Positions 11,775 through 25,222 are shown, counted from the stretch's first letter. The stretch: DNA of 64,000 nt from Ancylostoma caninum (GCA_037903475.1 JBAJFG010000136.1:1240501-1304500); one strand, 5' to 3'. Notes: generated by a model not told the origin, from the letters alone. Numbers and translations: made by a program.

Positions 11775-12255
11775 GGAGATATTAGGGTGGTCAGAAAGTC
11801 TTGAGCCGTTTTGGACTTTTTTGCGCTTTACTTTATTACTCAGCCCAAAGTGGAATTTGCTCAACAATATGATAGCCACAGTTAGTCAATGCTGTGTCCC
11901 ACCTAATGGGCAGGTCAGCCGTCCCCTTTTCCCAGGAATGGGAAGACTGGGAGCCAAAGAAATCGCCGACCTCCGTTTCAACATGGTCAACTTTGATGAA
12001 TTTTTTCTTAGCCAGGAATGCCTCGAGGGGATGAAATAAGTGACAGTCAGAAGTGGCAACGTCAGGAGAATACGCCAAGTGGTGAAGCGTGTCCCAACCC
12101 AGCTCCTCCTATTTTTCAGGGGTCCCTTAAGCAAAATGGGTCCTAGCGTCACCATGGCGTTGGTGTACAAAAAACTCGTCTTGGCCGTTTTTCTCGAACA
12201 ACATCACCGACCTTCCGGAACTGATTGGCGTATGTGTTACTGATGACCTTGTATG
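11775..12255 (-). pseudogene. mariner-like transposase remnant
   Basis: On the minus strand, LGWDTLHHLAYSPDV and TSDCHLFHPLEAFLAKKKF correspond to the YSPDLAPSDYHLF region of mariner transposases, which holds the third catalytic aspartate. They are followed by a normal C-terminus (...LPIRWDTALTNCGYHIVE). An in-frame stop lies just before the segment, and the N-terminal and first catalytic regions are missing. GGGTGGTCAGAAAGTCTTGA at 11786-11805 resembles a mariner terminal repeat and marks the 3' end. The 5' end was lost near 12255. Confidence 0.85.
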
Positions 12256-12339
12256 TTTGCGGGAGCAGCTTATATTACGACATTCCTGGCGAATTCCAGA
12301 GGTAGCTCATCTTCAGTAATTAGTTATTCCAAAAACTCA

Positions 12340-12419
12340 GGCGTACAAAGTAGACGTATCTTAAACATTTTGCCGGATTTGATGTGGGTTTGCTATTTCG
12401 AAAGAGTAAGCTTTTCGGA
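12340..12419 (+). repeat. second copy of the 80-bp segment
   Basis: This is the partner of 10784-10863, with AG before and GTAAGC in the same place. The two copies flank the mariner remnant, so they could mark a local duplication. Confidence 0.45.
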
Positions 12420-12800
12420 CAGCAAAGACCACACTTCGCACACCAGACGATCTGGAAGAAGAGGCAAACTCGCCACTACATACCCTACTGAGCGGACTGT
12501 TCCCCCACAGACTAACCCCAAATTTAAATGATGGGACCCATCCCTGACAGAAATAATAGTTCATGAAAATATCTCAGCTCAAAACGCCTTTGCAGATTTT
12601 GGTGACTCCGAAAACCTTTGCTCCGAATCCAATGAAAGTTGACGAAGATATGTTTATTATGACACCTTAATCGGGGAAAACGCTTCAGTTTTAGCCGAGT
12701 TATGACAACTCAAATTCAACTGTCAAAATCCGATATCGATTTCGAAATAACCCAGTAGATACTCAACTAATTTTTCAGCTCAAATTCTTTGGTAATTTAG

Positions 12801-12903
12801 CCTGCGCCTGTTTTCTACAGTGGATGCATATTCTATGGTGTTAACGTGACGTTTATAGACAATACTTTCTCATTTTATAGCACAGTCTCGAAGTGCTACA
12901 ACA
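12801..12903 (+). CDS. FN3-like gene, cysteine exon, copy 1
   Basis: This exon has acceptor GGTAATTTAG before 12801 and donor GTGAGT at 12904, entering in phase 0 and leaving in phase 1. It encodes GCIFYGVNVTFIDNTFSFYS followed by a second cysteine (KCY). Copy 2 (39694-39802) has the same phases and aligns throughout (GC.FY.LNVTF.D), with two extra codons. The NVT is a potential glycosylation site. A later acceptor (CTACAG, exon from 12821) is possible but would break the phase shared with copy 2. Together with the 135-base exon it could complete one beta-sandwich domain. The gene's end was not found. Confidence 0.62.
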
Positions 12904-12909
12904 GTGAGT

Positions 12910-15900
12910 TGATTTTACGAAACAATCGAACAACATGCACAGCCTAATCCCTTTTCGCTATTATATGAATCCTATGGATCTCCCCAAATTCTTCTGGAGC
13001 GCAAACGTGGGGGATTGGCATGCGTTCGCATTCTTCCATCATGGACTCAGCCCATAGACAGTGTTTGTGGATGACGCGAAACAAACGAGACGGGCGGTCA
13101 ATGTTTCATCATGAGTGCATGATGTGGTGGAAGTAGTGGTGAGACCCGTCTTCGTCTGGTTCCGTTGGTTACGACTCTGAAAAAACTGATGTAACACATC
13201 AATACTCATTACAATAGAAAGGATTTCTTTCTTTCCATAGAAACAACAGTTCTGAGGTGAATATCATGTCAATATCATATTATATACAGTATCATGAATA
13301 TCATAAATATAAACGCACCCCTAAAACGTCGATATCTCAGTTCGAAGCTGACTTTTGGCATCCAATTCTGCTTGTATGAAGACCCTACTTCATGAAATTT
13401 CGGATAAAGACGTCACAGAGAAGGCTACATTCGGCAACTCGCCTTGATTTGGACCGTGTCATAATTATAGACGCACCTTCAACGGAAAATGCAGATACCA
13501 CTTTCCTCGAGAAAAAAATCTCCGTTTCACAACTATAGTTAAGTGGTGGTAATAATCGACCAGACTCGCTCTGCTAGCGAATTTGTAAAAGGTTGGGATT
13601 CTTTGCGTTAAATAGAAACATACTGCCCTAATTGTGCCACACTTTTAGAAGAGAACGTAGACACTGGCACCGTCGTTTCAGAAAGAGAAGTGTTTCCACA
13701 CTGTACTTAATGGAGAAGGCAGGAGATAGTCGTATGACATTTTATATGATATCACGATAGCTTTTTGACTTCATATGGGCAAACATTAGGTTGATGTTGA
13801 TGAAGCCGCCTTGACAGAATCTATCCTCTACCATGAAGATGTTAGTTCCCACAACCCCCGGCTGAGGTAATTCAGCCCCTAGTGGGAAATGCTCCATCAA
13901 TACCTGGAACGGCTGGGAACACCCAAATCAGAATTATTTCTGTCAAAAAGAGTCCGCCAAACGAAAAATTCCGGGATGTGAAACGTAAATCCAACCACTC
14001 GGTCTCTATGCTCTCTTTAGAAAACTGGAGCCGTATGGTTCAATATGAGCAGATAACACGAAAATTGTGCCAAGGGCGGATTAGCACTACCTACACTATT
14101 TTCTCTTGCTCTCACTTTTGAACGTAACTTTTGGAAAAATATTTGACGGAATAGCCCAACAGTCCCGGATGTATTTAGTGCGACCTATGTTTTTTAAATG
14201 AATTCAACTAGTTTTTTGGTCTCCAGCGTGTTCATTTCTAACTTTGTGGACCAGAATGTTTTTCCAATCCACCAATAAGGCTCATATGATGGCGAAATTG
14301 TTCGGTTGTCTTACGCCTGCCGATACAGCATGCACAGTAGTTATCTGAAGATGTTCTGCTCCCAAGTGCTGCGATCCAAGTGGCATTCAGCGCACACGTA
14401 GTGGAACTTGTCACAACTCACTACACTAACGAGACGGGGATTTTCTTCTAAGTAGAGTGGAATTCGTATTTTTATCGAAGCTGCGCCTATAAAGATGATA
14501 CTGTCCAAATGAGAGCCACGTACCGATTAAAGTCTTTTTCGCAACGTTTGTAAGTGAAATCTCGTAAACCAGGGTTTTCTTACACGCTGAGTCCAATCAT
14601 AGTTCTCGCTTTTGTTGAAAGTCAGTTTGAGATTGAGACATCGTTATTTTGGAGGTGCGTCTGTCATTATGATACGCACCGTATCTTGTCAGGTTTTACA
14701 CTATTTCTTTGGGAACACACAAATAGTGCCTTCTGATTTGTATTAGGTTGTAGGGAACGTTCTCGCGGTTTTCGAACATAAGGAGGTTAGGTATGTGCAA
14801 GTTTACTACAGTTTACTATCTGCGAACTCCTGCGCAATCCCGTCCAGGAATATGGAACTTTCGAAGCAGAACTTTTGCCACCTTTCGGTATACGACTTCA
14901 AATTTCCAGTTGTCTTTCCAGCAGCCGTTTCCAGTTGTCGCATTAACGCTCTAATTGATAACAGCACAGCATCCGAACGCACTGCAAAAGATTGATTCAG
15001 ACACCTCCCAGTTGGCGACTTCTACCTCGATGTTTCCGCATGTTCAGGGTGCGCATCCAGAGTCGACAATGATCGATTGTGGCAGCTGATGGATTCAGAT
15101 CCATGGCGAACTACGCGTGAGAAAACGCAAGCCTTAGATGTTTACTTTACCACCATCGCCGATCACCTGCTTCAGTAGGGCAAGGTAAAAAAATCATAAC
15201 AGTGGGTGATCATGATCCGACGGGGTGCGATCTCCAGCGATGGTGTGGCTACTGAATTCCCTCGTACAACAGCACTGAAACCCGGCTGAAATCCATCTTT
15301 ACAGGAGATGAGACGTGGTGTCTGAACGTCAACAGCCAGCACTATTGACACTGAGTTTACAAGGATGAGCAGGCTGAGTCGCAGCCGAAGATAGGTGATC
15401 ACACCCTGAAGGTTGTGATTACTGCTTGGTGTGACAGCAAAGGCATGGTCCACTATGCACTAGATTGGCCGCAAAAATCACAGAGGAGAATCCGAGTCAT
15501 GGCAAGATCCGATTTCTACACGACGATATTTGTCCCATATTGAAAGTGTGACTCGCCAGAAGCCACCCGGCTTTGGATGGAAAGTGCTGACTTACCCAAA
15601 GTACAGCTCTTTAAAAAAAATGGGCGAAGAGTGACACTGTGTGATGGTGATTGACACATTTCTGAATGTGCTTTCATGTTCTTGAAAAGTAAAGAAAATG
15701 TACTGTTTCAAAAACCGCGAGAACTTTCCCTGCAACCTAATATCACTTCAACTAGTCAAATATTATCACATATTATCGTGTTCAGCCTGTTGAGATGTAG
15801 CTTCAGCTATTCGAATAGCTGGTTATAAGAGGATGGCCTGCCCAGCCAAGCAGTGTAACGCCACCAGCTGGAGCACCCGTAGAAAAGAGCGTGTTGCCTG

Positions 15901-17639
15901 CTGACCCTGGTCAGTCACCTGCTCCTTGCAGCCACGCCACCAGGCTGCTTCCAATCCCCTCTCCCTTTCTCTCCCACTATATAACTATGTAGTGTAATAA
16001 ATATCATAAGCCTTATTCACACATGAACTCCCATTAGAGCTCGGGTAAGACGTGGCCAGTTTTATTCCTGACGAGCCCCTGCTCGCTGATGACGATAGCC
16101 CACATAAATGAAACCCGGGGACCCATAACGACGTTCTCATAGTATTTGAAAGCTCCTCTTCCTGAATATGTGCGACAGAAAAATAAGTCTAATCAATTCC
16201 ATCATGGAGACTTCATTACTACAGAGAAAGACTACTGCATAAAATATCAACTTGAAGAGGTTCAAATAATGAACCGTTTCAAGTTGAAAAGCAGAAACCA
16301 ACAGCCAACTTATTGTAGACCTTCCTGGCGACCTGGCGTTGAACTCCATGCCAACTAGACCACCTTCCTTCCGGAAACTTCTCAGGGCTCAAAATTTGTA
16401 CTTGGTGATCCCTGAAGACCACGTAGGGATACCACACGATGCCGAAACGGAAAGAAAATACAACCGCAGCACGTTACTTCATCGCAACAAGACCATCGCG
16501 AACGAGCAAACTGTTTCGGAGGGCCTGATATTGGTTGCTGTTCCTTGCTTCCTTTGCTGTTTCGGCATAAGATCTACGGGGCTAGACGACTGCTCATAAA
16601 AACACATAAACTTTTACGCATGTTCTACATAGATAGAGCTGTGTATGTGATGTTGCGTGTGCACATAGGTTTGGCATGCGCGACTGGGAAACGCCATGCT
16701 TACGCTTCGGCTCGCACATTGGCCTAAACAGTGACGACATCTCTCTAGAAAAAGTAAAAACCCAGCTAAATTTAGCACGTCGGTGCACCTATGAAGAAGT
16801 TGCTCTGTCTCTGCGAAAGAGTACCGCAGAGAGAAAATAATACGAACGTCGCACGGCAAACAAGAAACGTAACATAGACTTTTGAGACTTACTGTAGAAC
16901 CGCCACATCAGTCAGCTACGGCCCCGATGCAGCACTTCTACAAGATAGCAATGCACCTATGGGCTACCAACCACCATACAAATGTCCACTGGATTTTTTT
17001 ATCTGACTGAAGCACATGAGCGCCGAAACGGAGGATTCCTCGTGATTGGAGCCCTGTCAACGGAAAATCACGAACGCAAAATCACGAACACGTCACAGTG
17101 ATGAAATATTCCAAGTATCGGAGGGCTATGAGGGGCGGCACTGTAGGATAAGACAACGAGGGGCACCAACATTCTCTCTCGTTCCATTATAAGATGGGGC
17201 ACAGTTCTTGGAGAGATTAGCTGTGAATGTGCTTTTACACTCGTTCTCTGCTCTTCTTCGTAGTGGAAGTGTAGTTATGCGCTACCATGCATAGTCAACC
17301 AACTTTTCGACGTGTTTGACCTGCACCTTTTCGACTCCACTGCGGATACCGACAAGCCAAGGGACGCTCGATTTAATCGATGCAACCTCTTCGACACAGC
17401 CACACCGACACCGACCTTCTGAAGGTTCCAACGTTGATCCAGTCTTCTTCTTTTTCTTTTTCTTCCTAATTATATCCCCAAGGATTGGGATCTGTGTATC
17501 TGTTCGCGTAATTGCGCCATTCCCTTCGATTAAAAGCATCGTCTTCTGTGAGCTTTAGTAATTGCATATCCTCCTCTATCTTATTAAGTTTGACACAATT
17601 TATTTATTATTTAGTCAATCACGGGATATAAAAATTAGA
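12910..17639. other. gene-poor stretch
   Basis: No gene was recognised with confidence. The plus frame 16141-16357 follows a CTCATAG acceptor and is open and protein-like for about 72 codons (contains KAPLPEYVRQK) to a TAG, but has no donor and no named match. A CTT-rich tract lies at 17447-17465. Confidence 0.3.
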
Positions 17640-18640
17640 CATACGCTGGCTGATATAGATTGACATGGCGCAATCACGGCCGCAAAACACACAGGATGAC
17701 AGGGAATTGCTTCTCTCCTCAAAAAGTGCTACAACATAATACACACATTGGTCGTTGTTTATCCTGCGATGTTCCCTTTTCCCTTCCAAATAGGTAGTAC
17801 GGTGCCGGTCGTCTACGGCTTTGGCAGTTCTCTTCACCTATCATTTCGTTGAAGAAAGAAGAAAGATAGCGGATTCCTGCACCTTCTGCTATCTTCCAGA
17901 TTTTAGATGGTAGGTTATACGGACTGAGCAACTTCCCATACTTCATCCTTGCTAACGCAACTCTAACCTCTTCCTGTTCGATTGGTGGCATTGGTCCTGA
18001 CACTGAATTGACGTTGGCATTGGCGGGTGAGGGAACTCTTCGCTGCACGTGGCATAGTAGAGTTCCCGCCACCGATTTAATATGTCAGGAACGCGATGGA
18101 GAAGACGTGAACACGTCCGTTATTATACCCGATCTGCACTGCATGTCCGAGATCTTCAGTAGCGCGTTCTCTCGCTTTAACAATAAGGTAAATCTTCATT
18201 GGCGGTGTATTATTCCTCGTACTGGGCTTATTCCGTGCCGTCTTTGCTGCTGCAACCGTTTTCTTCGCTTCGGCCCTCGCTTCTTCACACTCTCGCCTTC
18301 TCGTGTGATCTCGTTTTCAGCCCTTTCTCTTCCCCACTAGGCTTGAATCTCCTCACACCACCACCGAGACTGTTTGCCGATAAACGCCCGTCCTAGATAG
18401 GTGATACCAAGGGGATCGCGTGCTCCTTTAGTTATTGTCCGCACCAGTAGTGACCATTTCCCGTTTGCGTCTCTAGCAGTGGGGCTCCTGAGCGCTTCTT
18501 GACAACGATTTCCAACCCGGTCTTGTGTTTGGTCAATTTCCACCACTTGATTCGTTCTAATGGAACTTGTGGTCGTTTCTGGTACCGATGTTGAAGGCTC
18601 ATGTAAGCAATCAACCAATCTTATACACCCACGTGTGTGA
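17640..18640 (-). pseudogene. RTE-type retroposon fragment (linker and RT start)
   Basis: Minus-strand peptides in RTE order, separated by frameshifts, are RIKWWKLTKHKTGLE (linker W-W-x-L block), ARDPLGITYLGR, then PPIEQEEVRVALARMKYGK and LPSKIWKIAEGA. These match the EEV..AL..MK.GKA.GPD.LPA..WK start of the RTE RT domain. The endonuclease upstream and the RT catalytic box downstream are absent. The lineage differs from the element at 47-50 kb. Confidence 0.75.
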
Positions 18641-18650
18641 GCATACATGG

Positions 18651-18825
18651 CGCTGCTAACTAATTTTTACTAGTGAAAATGCAAAGTTCAGAATGCATGG
18701 CCACAATCCAAACCGTTCGAGTTGTGCCACCATTTCGTTTTCACTCTGCCATACCCCGAACGATTCGGATTGTGGCCACTCATTCTCTACTTTGCATTTT
18801 TACTAGGACAGATTAGTTGGCAGCG
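18651..18825. mobile_element. 175-bp foldback MITE
   Basis: Nearly the whole element is one inverted repeat: CGCTGC-AACTAAT at both ends, then AAAATGCAAAGT and GGCCACAATCC in each arm, with arms of about 70 bases and a spacer of about 35. No target duplication was evident. It abuts the 5' end of the RTE fragment. Confidence 0.75.
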
Positions 18826-21800
18826 TCGTTTATGTTCACTCTCAAATGCCGACTATAGGCAACCCAAATGGAATCAATAAAAAGGGCGCTGACGACATTA
18901 CATGTCCGACGATGCTTCTAATAATTTCAGTACCAATTATATTGGACGTCCGACTAACTTTTATTCCGCCCCAAGATGTTGTCGTGAGTTTCAAGGTTCC
19001 GGTAGAAGAATGGGTTCAAAGCGAAGACACGGGCTGTGAGGTCGGTAGACGTTTCTTTGTTCAATTTTAATGTGTGTCGGACCTCCTACATGTTCTGACC
19101 TTTCTCCGTTGCAAAGGAAAAAATTCTCATTACGGATTGATCTATGAGGCTTAACGATGGTAGGCATCAGGTGTAATAAGTATTGTAGAAGATTGAATTG
19201 ATAATAGCTATGTTTCGGAAGTTCCAAATAGGGTGATAATACTGAAATTAGGCAAAAACTGTCACGTCCATCCTGGTGAGTTTGCAGCGCCAATCTCAAT
19301 TCCATTGTCAAAATTTCTTGCGGTCTCTATAGCGAGTTACGTCACTTAAACGATGTCCCCTTTGCTTGTGAGTCTCATGTATGTGAAGATGGGAAATTTC
19401 ATTGGCATGCTCACGGTCGGCTGCACTTGTATCCTTGGGTTGGCATAGAAAATTCAGAACCAATCGATCAGATACAGACGTCGCGCCTTCTCACTGCTCT
19501 TAGCTAGGCATCCAGTGGCCTAGAAATGTCAAAATCCTTCGTAGCTTGGGAGACTCTGCTAGAGGATGTATCTCCGCTGTGCGTCGTAGCTCGACGCCCA
19601 GTTTCACCTCCGCACCCCTGTGAGGTGACCAAACTTTGCTAGGGTGCGAAATGGTCTGCCATTCTGTCGTAATCTATGGTGGGCAACAGCGAACATAAAG
19701 CGCCCAAACACCAAGGCACTGCTGGATGGGGACTCCGGCTAGAGCATAGCCTTTGTCTTGTAGGCGCTCATCTCCGCCAATCCCTCATCACCATCGACAC
19801 TCACTTTATTTCATACCGTTATCACAGAATGTATCAAAATACTTTGTTTAGGTCCACATCTGCCAAAATACACACGAACCAGGCAACTGCACTGAGGAAA
19901 CGCCACCTCCATATACAACACACAACGCAACATCTGTAATGTTCAGCAATCTGACGGACGGTAGGAACGAATTGTGGAACTCAAACTCAAAACTCCAGCA
20001 AAAATCCAGTACAAATAACATCTGGAAGTTTCACTGCCGCGAAGTGGCGAGAAGTAGGAAACATACTTCGTTCATACTACCTTTCCAGCTGTACAATTTA
20101 TTTATTTGAGTGCGCCTTGTGGGCACTCTAAAGCATAAGCTGAAGTAGTGCATGTAACCCAACAGGACAGTTCAAAGAGTAGAACGAAAACCAATACATA
20201 ATTGCCTCATGAAGGTAGTAGTTAGCTAGGGCAAAGCAAACATGAAAATGACGGTTAGAGGCAACTCAACATCACACGAAAAAGGTACTCTAGAGTATCT
20301 GGAGGAGCTAAAAAGTGCGTGGCATGGAATTGTTTCAAAATTCAAAAAATATCGAAATATGAACTGCAGCATGTAAATAGAATAACGGCAACCAGGTGCA
20401 CGCGTTCATTTGCGAAGGATTTTCCGTGAAGACCAGTGAACGCGCCATGCACATCTTCAACGGAAGGAAGGTGCGATCGCCCGAGGATGCGACTCGCCCT
20501 ATCGTTCATCATATAGACGCACGCGCGTCAAAAGCACGCGTCTATTATAATTTGCCTTATAAGATGTAGCCATGCAGCGCCATGTTCCCAGCATCAACTA
20601 AAGAATTATGATGGACTACTAGATGGTATGCTCAAGCTCGCTCGGCTGTTTTACTACCCCGTCCATTTCACATTGATGCTATTCTCGATAAATTCATTCA
20701 AGATGCTCGTCATTTTGATGGTCAGCATGTTGACAAACCTGATGTTAGCAAAAAATGAAATAGTGAAGCTATTGGGATAATAGCTTCATGGAAACATTGT
20801 CGCCATATTATTGCCATATTTGCGCTCAGCTTCTCCGAGAAACTTAATAAAAGCGTTCCTCCTCGTCAATAAGAAGGAAAAACGTTAATAACTCGATGAA
20901 AAACTCGATAAAACCAATAACTCGGTGTTTCCGTGCACAGTGGTTGTCATAGTTGCGTTCATCGCGTTTGAAAACATCAGTAGACATGTCCTAACCGTCC
21001 CCTGAGCATAAGCTGAGAAAATCGATAAAGTTGCCAAACTGGTACCGGTATTCAAAATGGTTGCCATAGTTCAGCTTACTGAAGAACCCTACTGGGCATG
21101 TCCTTACCGACCCTTGGGCGAAAATAGTGAAAAGCAGACAAAATCGATATAATCGATAAACTAATCTATAACACCGCGTGTAACGTAGCCTATAATCTCC
21201 GCTGGGCCGTGGGTATTCCACATATAAAATTTGGTCCCGATCGGTTCATCTTCGATGATTTTCATTCGGTACATACACACAGAGATACCAACGATAGACT
21301 TTACTTTGTTAGACATTCCGGATGGCGCCAAATCACAGATTTCGACTTCTGCGAAAAAAGATTTTCTTAAAAAATGGATGGTCCGTGGAATGAGGAGTTT
21401 TTAACTTGTTCCTATCTCTCATGAGTACTTGCAACTTCCACAAAAATTTGGACCTCCATGCTCTGCTTTGGAAGAAGTTATAGACGAAAAACCAAAATTG
21501 CAATCTTTTTGCTCACTACTGTACGAACACGTAAACACCGAGCACACAAGCCTTCCTTTTACATATGCAGATAAAGGACTTGAGATCAAACTGGTGAATG
21601 AGTGCTGGCAGACGTCGCTTTCTCCAGTTTCATGAGAAACCTGGATTCGTGTATCGGTTCTTCCAGGTATTCTCACCCCTAGCAACCCAAAAACCGGACC
21701 TACCATAGTAAGCAACGGTATTCAGAAGTGAGAGGTAGCTCCGACATGAAGCATAGAATGATAATAGGCAAATCGTTTAGATGCTGATGTGTATAAACGA

Positions 21801-21998
21801 ATCCAACTCGAAGTTGCAAAAAAAATACTCTACCACAAAAATATGCTTCACTAATATGACGAGCATCCTTCTATCAGAGGATCAACTATGACCAACTATC
21901 AACTATCAAGTATATGAGTGAATACAGAGGAAAGCGGCACAACCTATGAGGACCACATCTGGTATCTCGGCAAAACTAATGGATGTCGCTTATGGCCT
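18826..21998. other. gene-poor stretch
   Basis: There are only weak coding hints. One is a plus frame at 21240-21372 (contains FGPDRFIFDDFHS). The other is 21429-21635 (contains PPCSALEEVIDEKPK), open for 68 codons with a possible GTGAAT donor after ATCAAACTG. Neither has both splice sites or a named family. A short palindrome with ATAGACGC arms lies at 20508-20542. Confidence 0.25.
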
Positions 21999-22240
21999 TC
22001 ACATCACGTCAAAAACTCTGTTGAGATCATTATGCGAATCAGGAATTTGCTCAGAAATTATAGGAGGTAGAAGATAATACAGAGCCTCTTGAGCTCCTTT
22101 TGAATGATCTACAAGTACACTTGCAGAAAAAAAAACGTTCAACGCATTATCTTCAAAAGCATCTGTTTCATAACAGGTGTAGAAATTGTCTGCCAAAACA
22201 GGAAGCTTCTGATTTTCTTTGAGTTTGTCGTTGACACAGT
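21999..22240 (-). CDS. possible terminal exon, unknown minus-strand gene
   Basis: The minus frame is open for about 80 codons to a TGA at 21999 and has protein-like composition (LPVLADNFYTCYETDAFEDN, ALYYLLPPIISEQIPDSH). No family was recognised. The upstream boundary is unclear because no good acceptor lies near 22240. It may belong with the candidate exon at about 24190-24280, on the same strand. Confidence 0.3.
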
Positions 22241-22562
22241 TTCGCAGTGCTTCACTTCTGCTTTAGCTAGACGGTCTTTTCGGTTCGCAAAACTTCTATG
22301 TGTAATAGTCTGGAAAAGACAAAATAATCTGTACTTTACTTATTTCATACTATTAGGTCGTCAAGTATGAAATGTCTGATTTTATGAGCCGGCAGTTTGA
22401 CAGTCTCTATCTTCGAAGTTTTACTGAATCATTTCTCACTTTTTCATTATGAGGGTACATTCTCCTTCTTTCAAGATACTCCCCCGATTTTTGTCAAATT
22501 TTTGTTTGACAGTATTCTTTGTAGAACCAGTTAAAGCTGAAAAATCGTGTCATTTCGGAACA

Positions 22563-22834
22563 TACAGTGGACGGCAATGACGGTGGCCCATTCGCGGACT
22601 CAAGAAGGAGGCAGCGCGACCGCGCCGCGCGCGCGGGGATCGGGGTCGTCGCCGCCGGAATGCTATCTCTAGGATCTTTTCTTCCCGATTCGCTCAAAAA
22701 TCCTTAAAATCCGGTAGAAAAGCTGCTAGAAATTGCATAACAACAGCAGAATACGTAGGTTACAGCGCACGCGGCGCGGTTGCGCGACGTCCTTCTCGAC
22801 CGCAGATGGACCAACGCCAATGACGTCCACTGTA
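22563..22834. mobile_element. Tc1/mariner-type MITE, TA flanks
   Basis: The ends are inverted repeats of about 35 bases starting TACAGTGGACG with the reverse complement CGTCCACTGTA at 22834. CAGTG after TA is the classic Tc1/mariner terminus. The core is GC-rich and non-coding (272 bp in all). Confidence 0.8.
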
Positions 22835-23284
22835 GATTCTATTTTCCAACCTTACAGCAGAAAAAGCTGGAAAAACCAAGGGACATTTGGCTAGGGAATG
22901 CACTAAGCAGCGTTTTTTCGAGAGTTCCGCTCAGGTGATATGAAGCTCCAAAGTGAGTCTTATGATGAACCTGGATATCGATGAGCTGGAAGCAGTAGCT
23001 GAAGTTGATAGGAGTCAATCTAGGTCGGCATAAGCAGCAAGGTGTGACCTTTATAATCCATTAATATTTAGGTACTCAAAACAATATGACCATTAAAATT
23101 GGTTCGGTAAACGAATTTTTCCCAGTTTGACCCTCAAAAATGGGTGCCAATTTTTGACCATTTTTCACAAATTCTCGCTGCTTAAGCCAGAGGAGCAGAG
23201 ATGAGGACCCACCTGCAACTCACTGTACTGGACAAACCTTGCTCTATTCAATTTCTCCACTTGCTCTGCCGTACAGGTTGTTAT

Positions 23285-23345
23285 AAATACTTTTTATTGG
23301 CCGACGTTTCGGCAACACGCCGTTATCAAGGCCTGAAAGTGGGTC
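23285..23345 (-). ncRNA. degenerate hammerhead-ribozyme relic (Penelope-like)
   Basis: The minus strand reads CTTTCAGGCC, TTGATAA, CGGC-GTGTT-GCCG, GAAACG, TCGGCC. This has the layout of the intact copy at 36620-36653: stem I arms GGCC/GGCC, a stem II hairpin and the GAAA box. The first core box (CUGANGA) is altered to TTGATAA, so cleavage is unlikely. ATAAAAAG follows, as ATAAAGAT does at 36657. No Penelope ORF is adjacent. Confidence 0.5.
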
Positions 23346-24186
23346 AATTGTTACGAAATCGCGATCTATACCATCAAACACCTATTCTGAAAGGTGCATT
23401 CGACTCATCCCGAACAGCTAACGGCAAACATCAGACGCAGGAGACGAACTCGCCAAATATGCCACCGAGAGGCGGAGAGTGTCCGCACCACAATACGAGA
23501 CTGTCACCAGCGGATGAGTGAACATTGCTCAGCTCGTGCTATCTGGGACAATCTTATAGCTCGCATAATGGTAGGAACGGCATAAAGTCACTGGTAATCG
23601 ATATGTGCTCGTTTCTGTTGTTCATTCTTGGATTCCGTGCTGAAATCCAGAATGCCTCGAGAGCTTTCCTTGCCGAGATTTCTGGCTCGTGAGCCAGAAT
23701 TGTGCACGCTACTTCGTAAGTTTGCTTTCGTTGCTCTATTCGACCACAACTCCTCTCAGGGATTAGCTCACTCCTTGCTGGAGAAAACGTTCAATTTTCA
23801 ACATGATGTTGAAAATACTCTTCGCCACTTGATTGCTACTAGCTTTCCAAGTTCCCAAGCTGATGGCGTAATCAAGCTGCAGTTAAGATGGCAAGGCTGT
23901 GGGGATAGTATAGGAGCATATTCGGTTATCTTATACTGCATGCTTTAGGAACAAAACTCGAACTCGAAATCTCCTCATCCGAAATCGGACATTTCATACT
24001 TGACGACCTAATACAATTGTGTTTTATTGTGTACCATGAAGACACAGTAGTTCAGCTGAGGAATCCATAGGAATCCAGCGCCCGGTTGTGATTGGCTCTT
24101 GGAGTGCAACGTCTAAAAAGCAAATGAATATTCCCCTTAATTTAACTCCCATCACCACGAAAATGAAAAGTTGTTTCTGTCACCGG

Positions 24187-24282
24187 AACTCCATAGAACA
24201 TCCTGCTGAATCTCGGATGAGTAGTCCACAAGACGAGATGTTGCTTCGGCTTCCACACATCTTTCTTCAAGTGCTTCACAAT
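24187..24282 (-). CDS. possible internal exon, unknown
   Basis: The minus strand has a GTCTTCAG acceptor and a GTGACA donor, and reads NCEALEERCVEAEATSRLVD then YSSEIQQDVLWSS. The composition is strongly protein-like, but another frame over the same bases is also open, so strand and frame remain uncertain. Confidence 0.3.
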
Positions 24283-25222
24283 TCTGAAGACCTGCTCAAT
24301 CATGAGTAGCTTCTTTCTTTTTTTCGAGGAGCATTCTGAGGTGGACATCGTACTCGGTCCATACTTCGAGCGTCTAGTGGCTGGCCAAAGGTAAGACCAT
24401 CAAAGCTAAAATTTCCACCTTCTTAAGGTGATATTATTTTGTTTATTTGTTTATTTTGCTGTACGCCAGCAAAAAAAAAACGACTGGCGTGCTATTGACA
24501 AGATAAAGCACACAAAGGAAAAGATCATGATAACCAGTAAAAATTGCCACATGGATAACACCTATGTACTGAAAAAAATTCCAACTGCGTCACTTCACGA
24601 GACTGTAGAGCCTATCTGCCTGTAAAGTTTCGAGAAAATAAAGAACTCAGTGTTGCGCTAGCCGTGATGATCAAGTAACTGGATGTCCAACAATGGTAGA
24701 GGTATATACGTTTCTGTTCATGCCACAAAAGGTGCTGTGTACAGCCCACCTCGTCAAAAGAAATGATCAGCGAACCTGGTGCCGGAGGTTAGCTGTTCGT
24801 GTCCCAAAGAAAAAACAATACGCAGCACCTTTTGAGGAAGGAACAAAGAGAAGCTTAACATGACAGGGGCTAACTTGAGTCCACAGGTAATCGTTTGATT
24901 GGGAGAAGGAGCAGCGCATTTTGAGGCAGTTTCCATCTCTGAATTGAACTCAACTGAAAAAAGGGAGAAGGAAAGCTCATGAAGTAACGCAAAAAACATG
25001 GCATTTGGTCATCCCATATGATTAAAACAAAAACGACAGATGAAAACATGAGAAGAAAGAAAGATCCCTGTTCAATTCGTATGACTCCGATTTGCTATTC
25101 CTCCAGGATGCAGCTAGTATGCAGGAAGTGTACGAACGCGGCGCGACGTAAGTGATGCAGCCAGGACTGTTAACTGAAATAGAAAAGACCGAGAAGCGAA
25201 CAGAGATACTACTTAGACATAA

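Noticed and set aside
15172..15453. 93-codon minus ORF
   Set aside because: No recognisable domain or splice signals; composition not distinctive.
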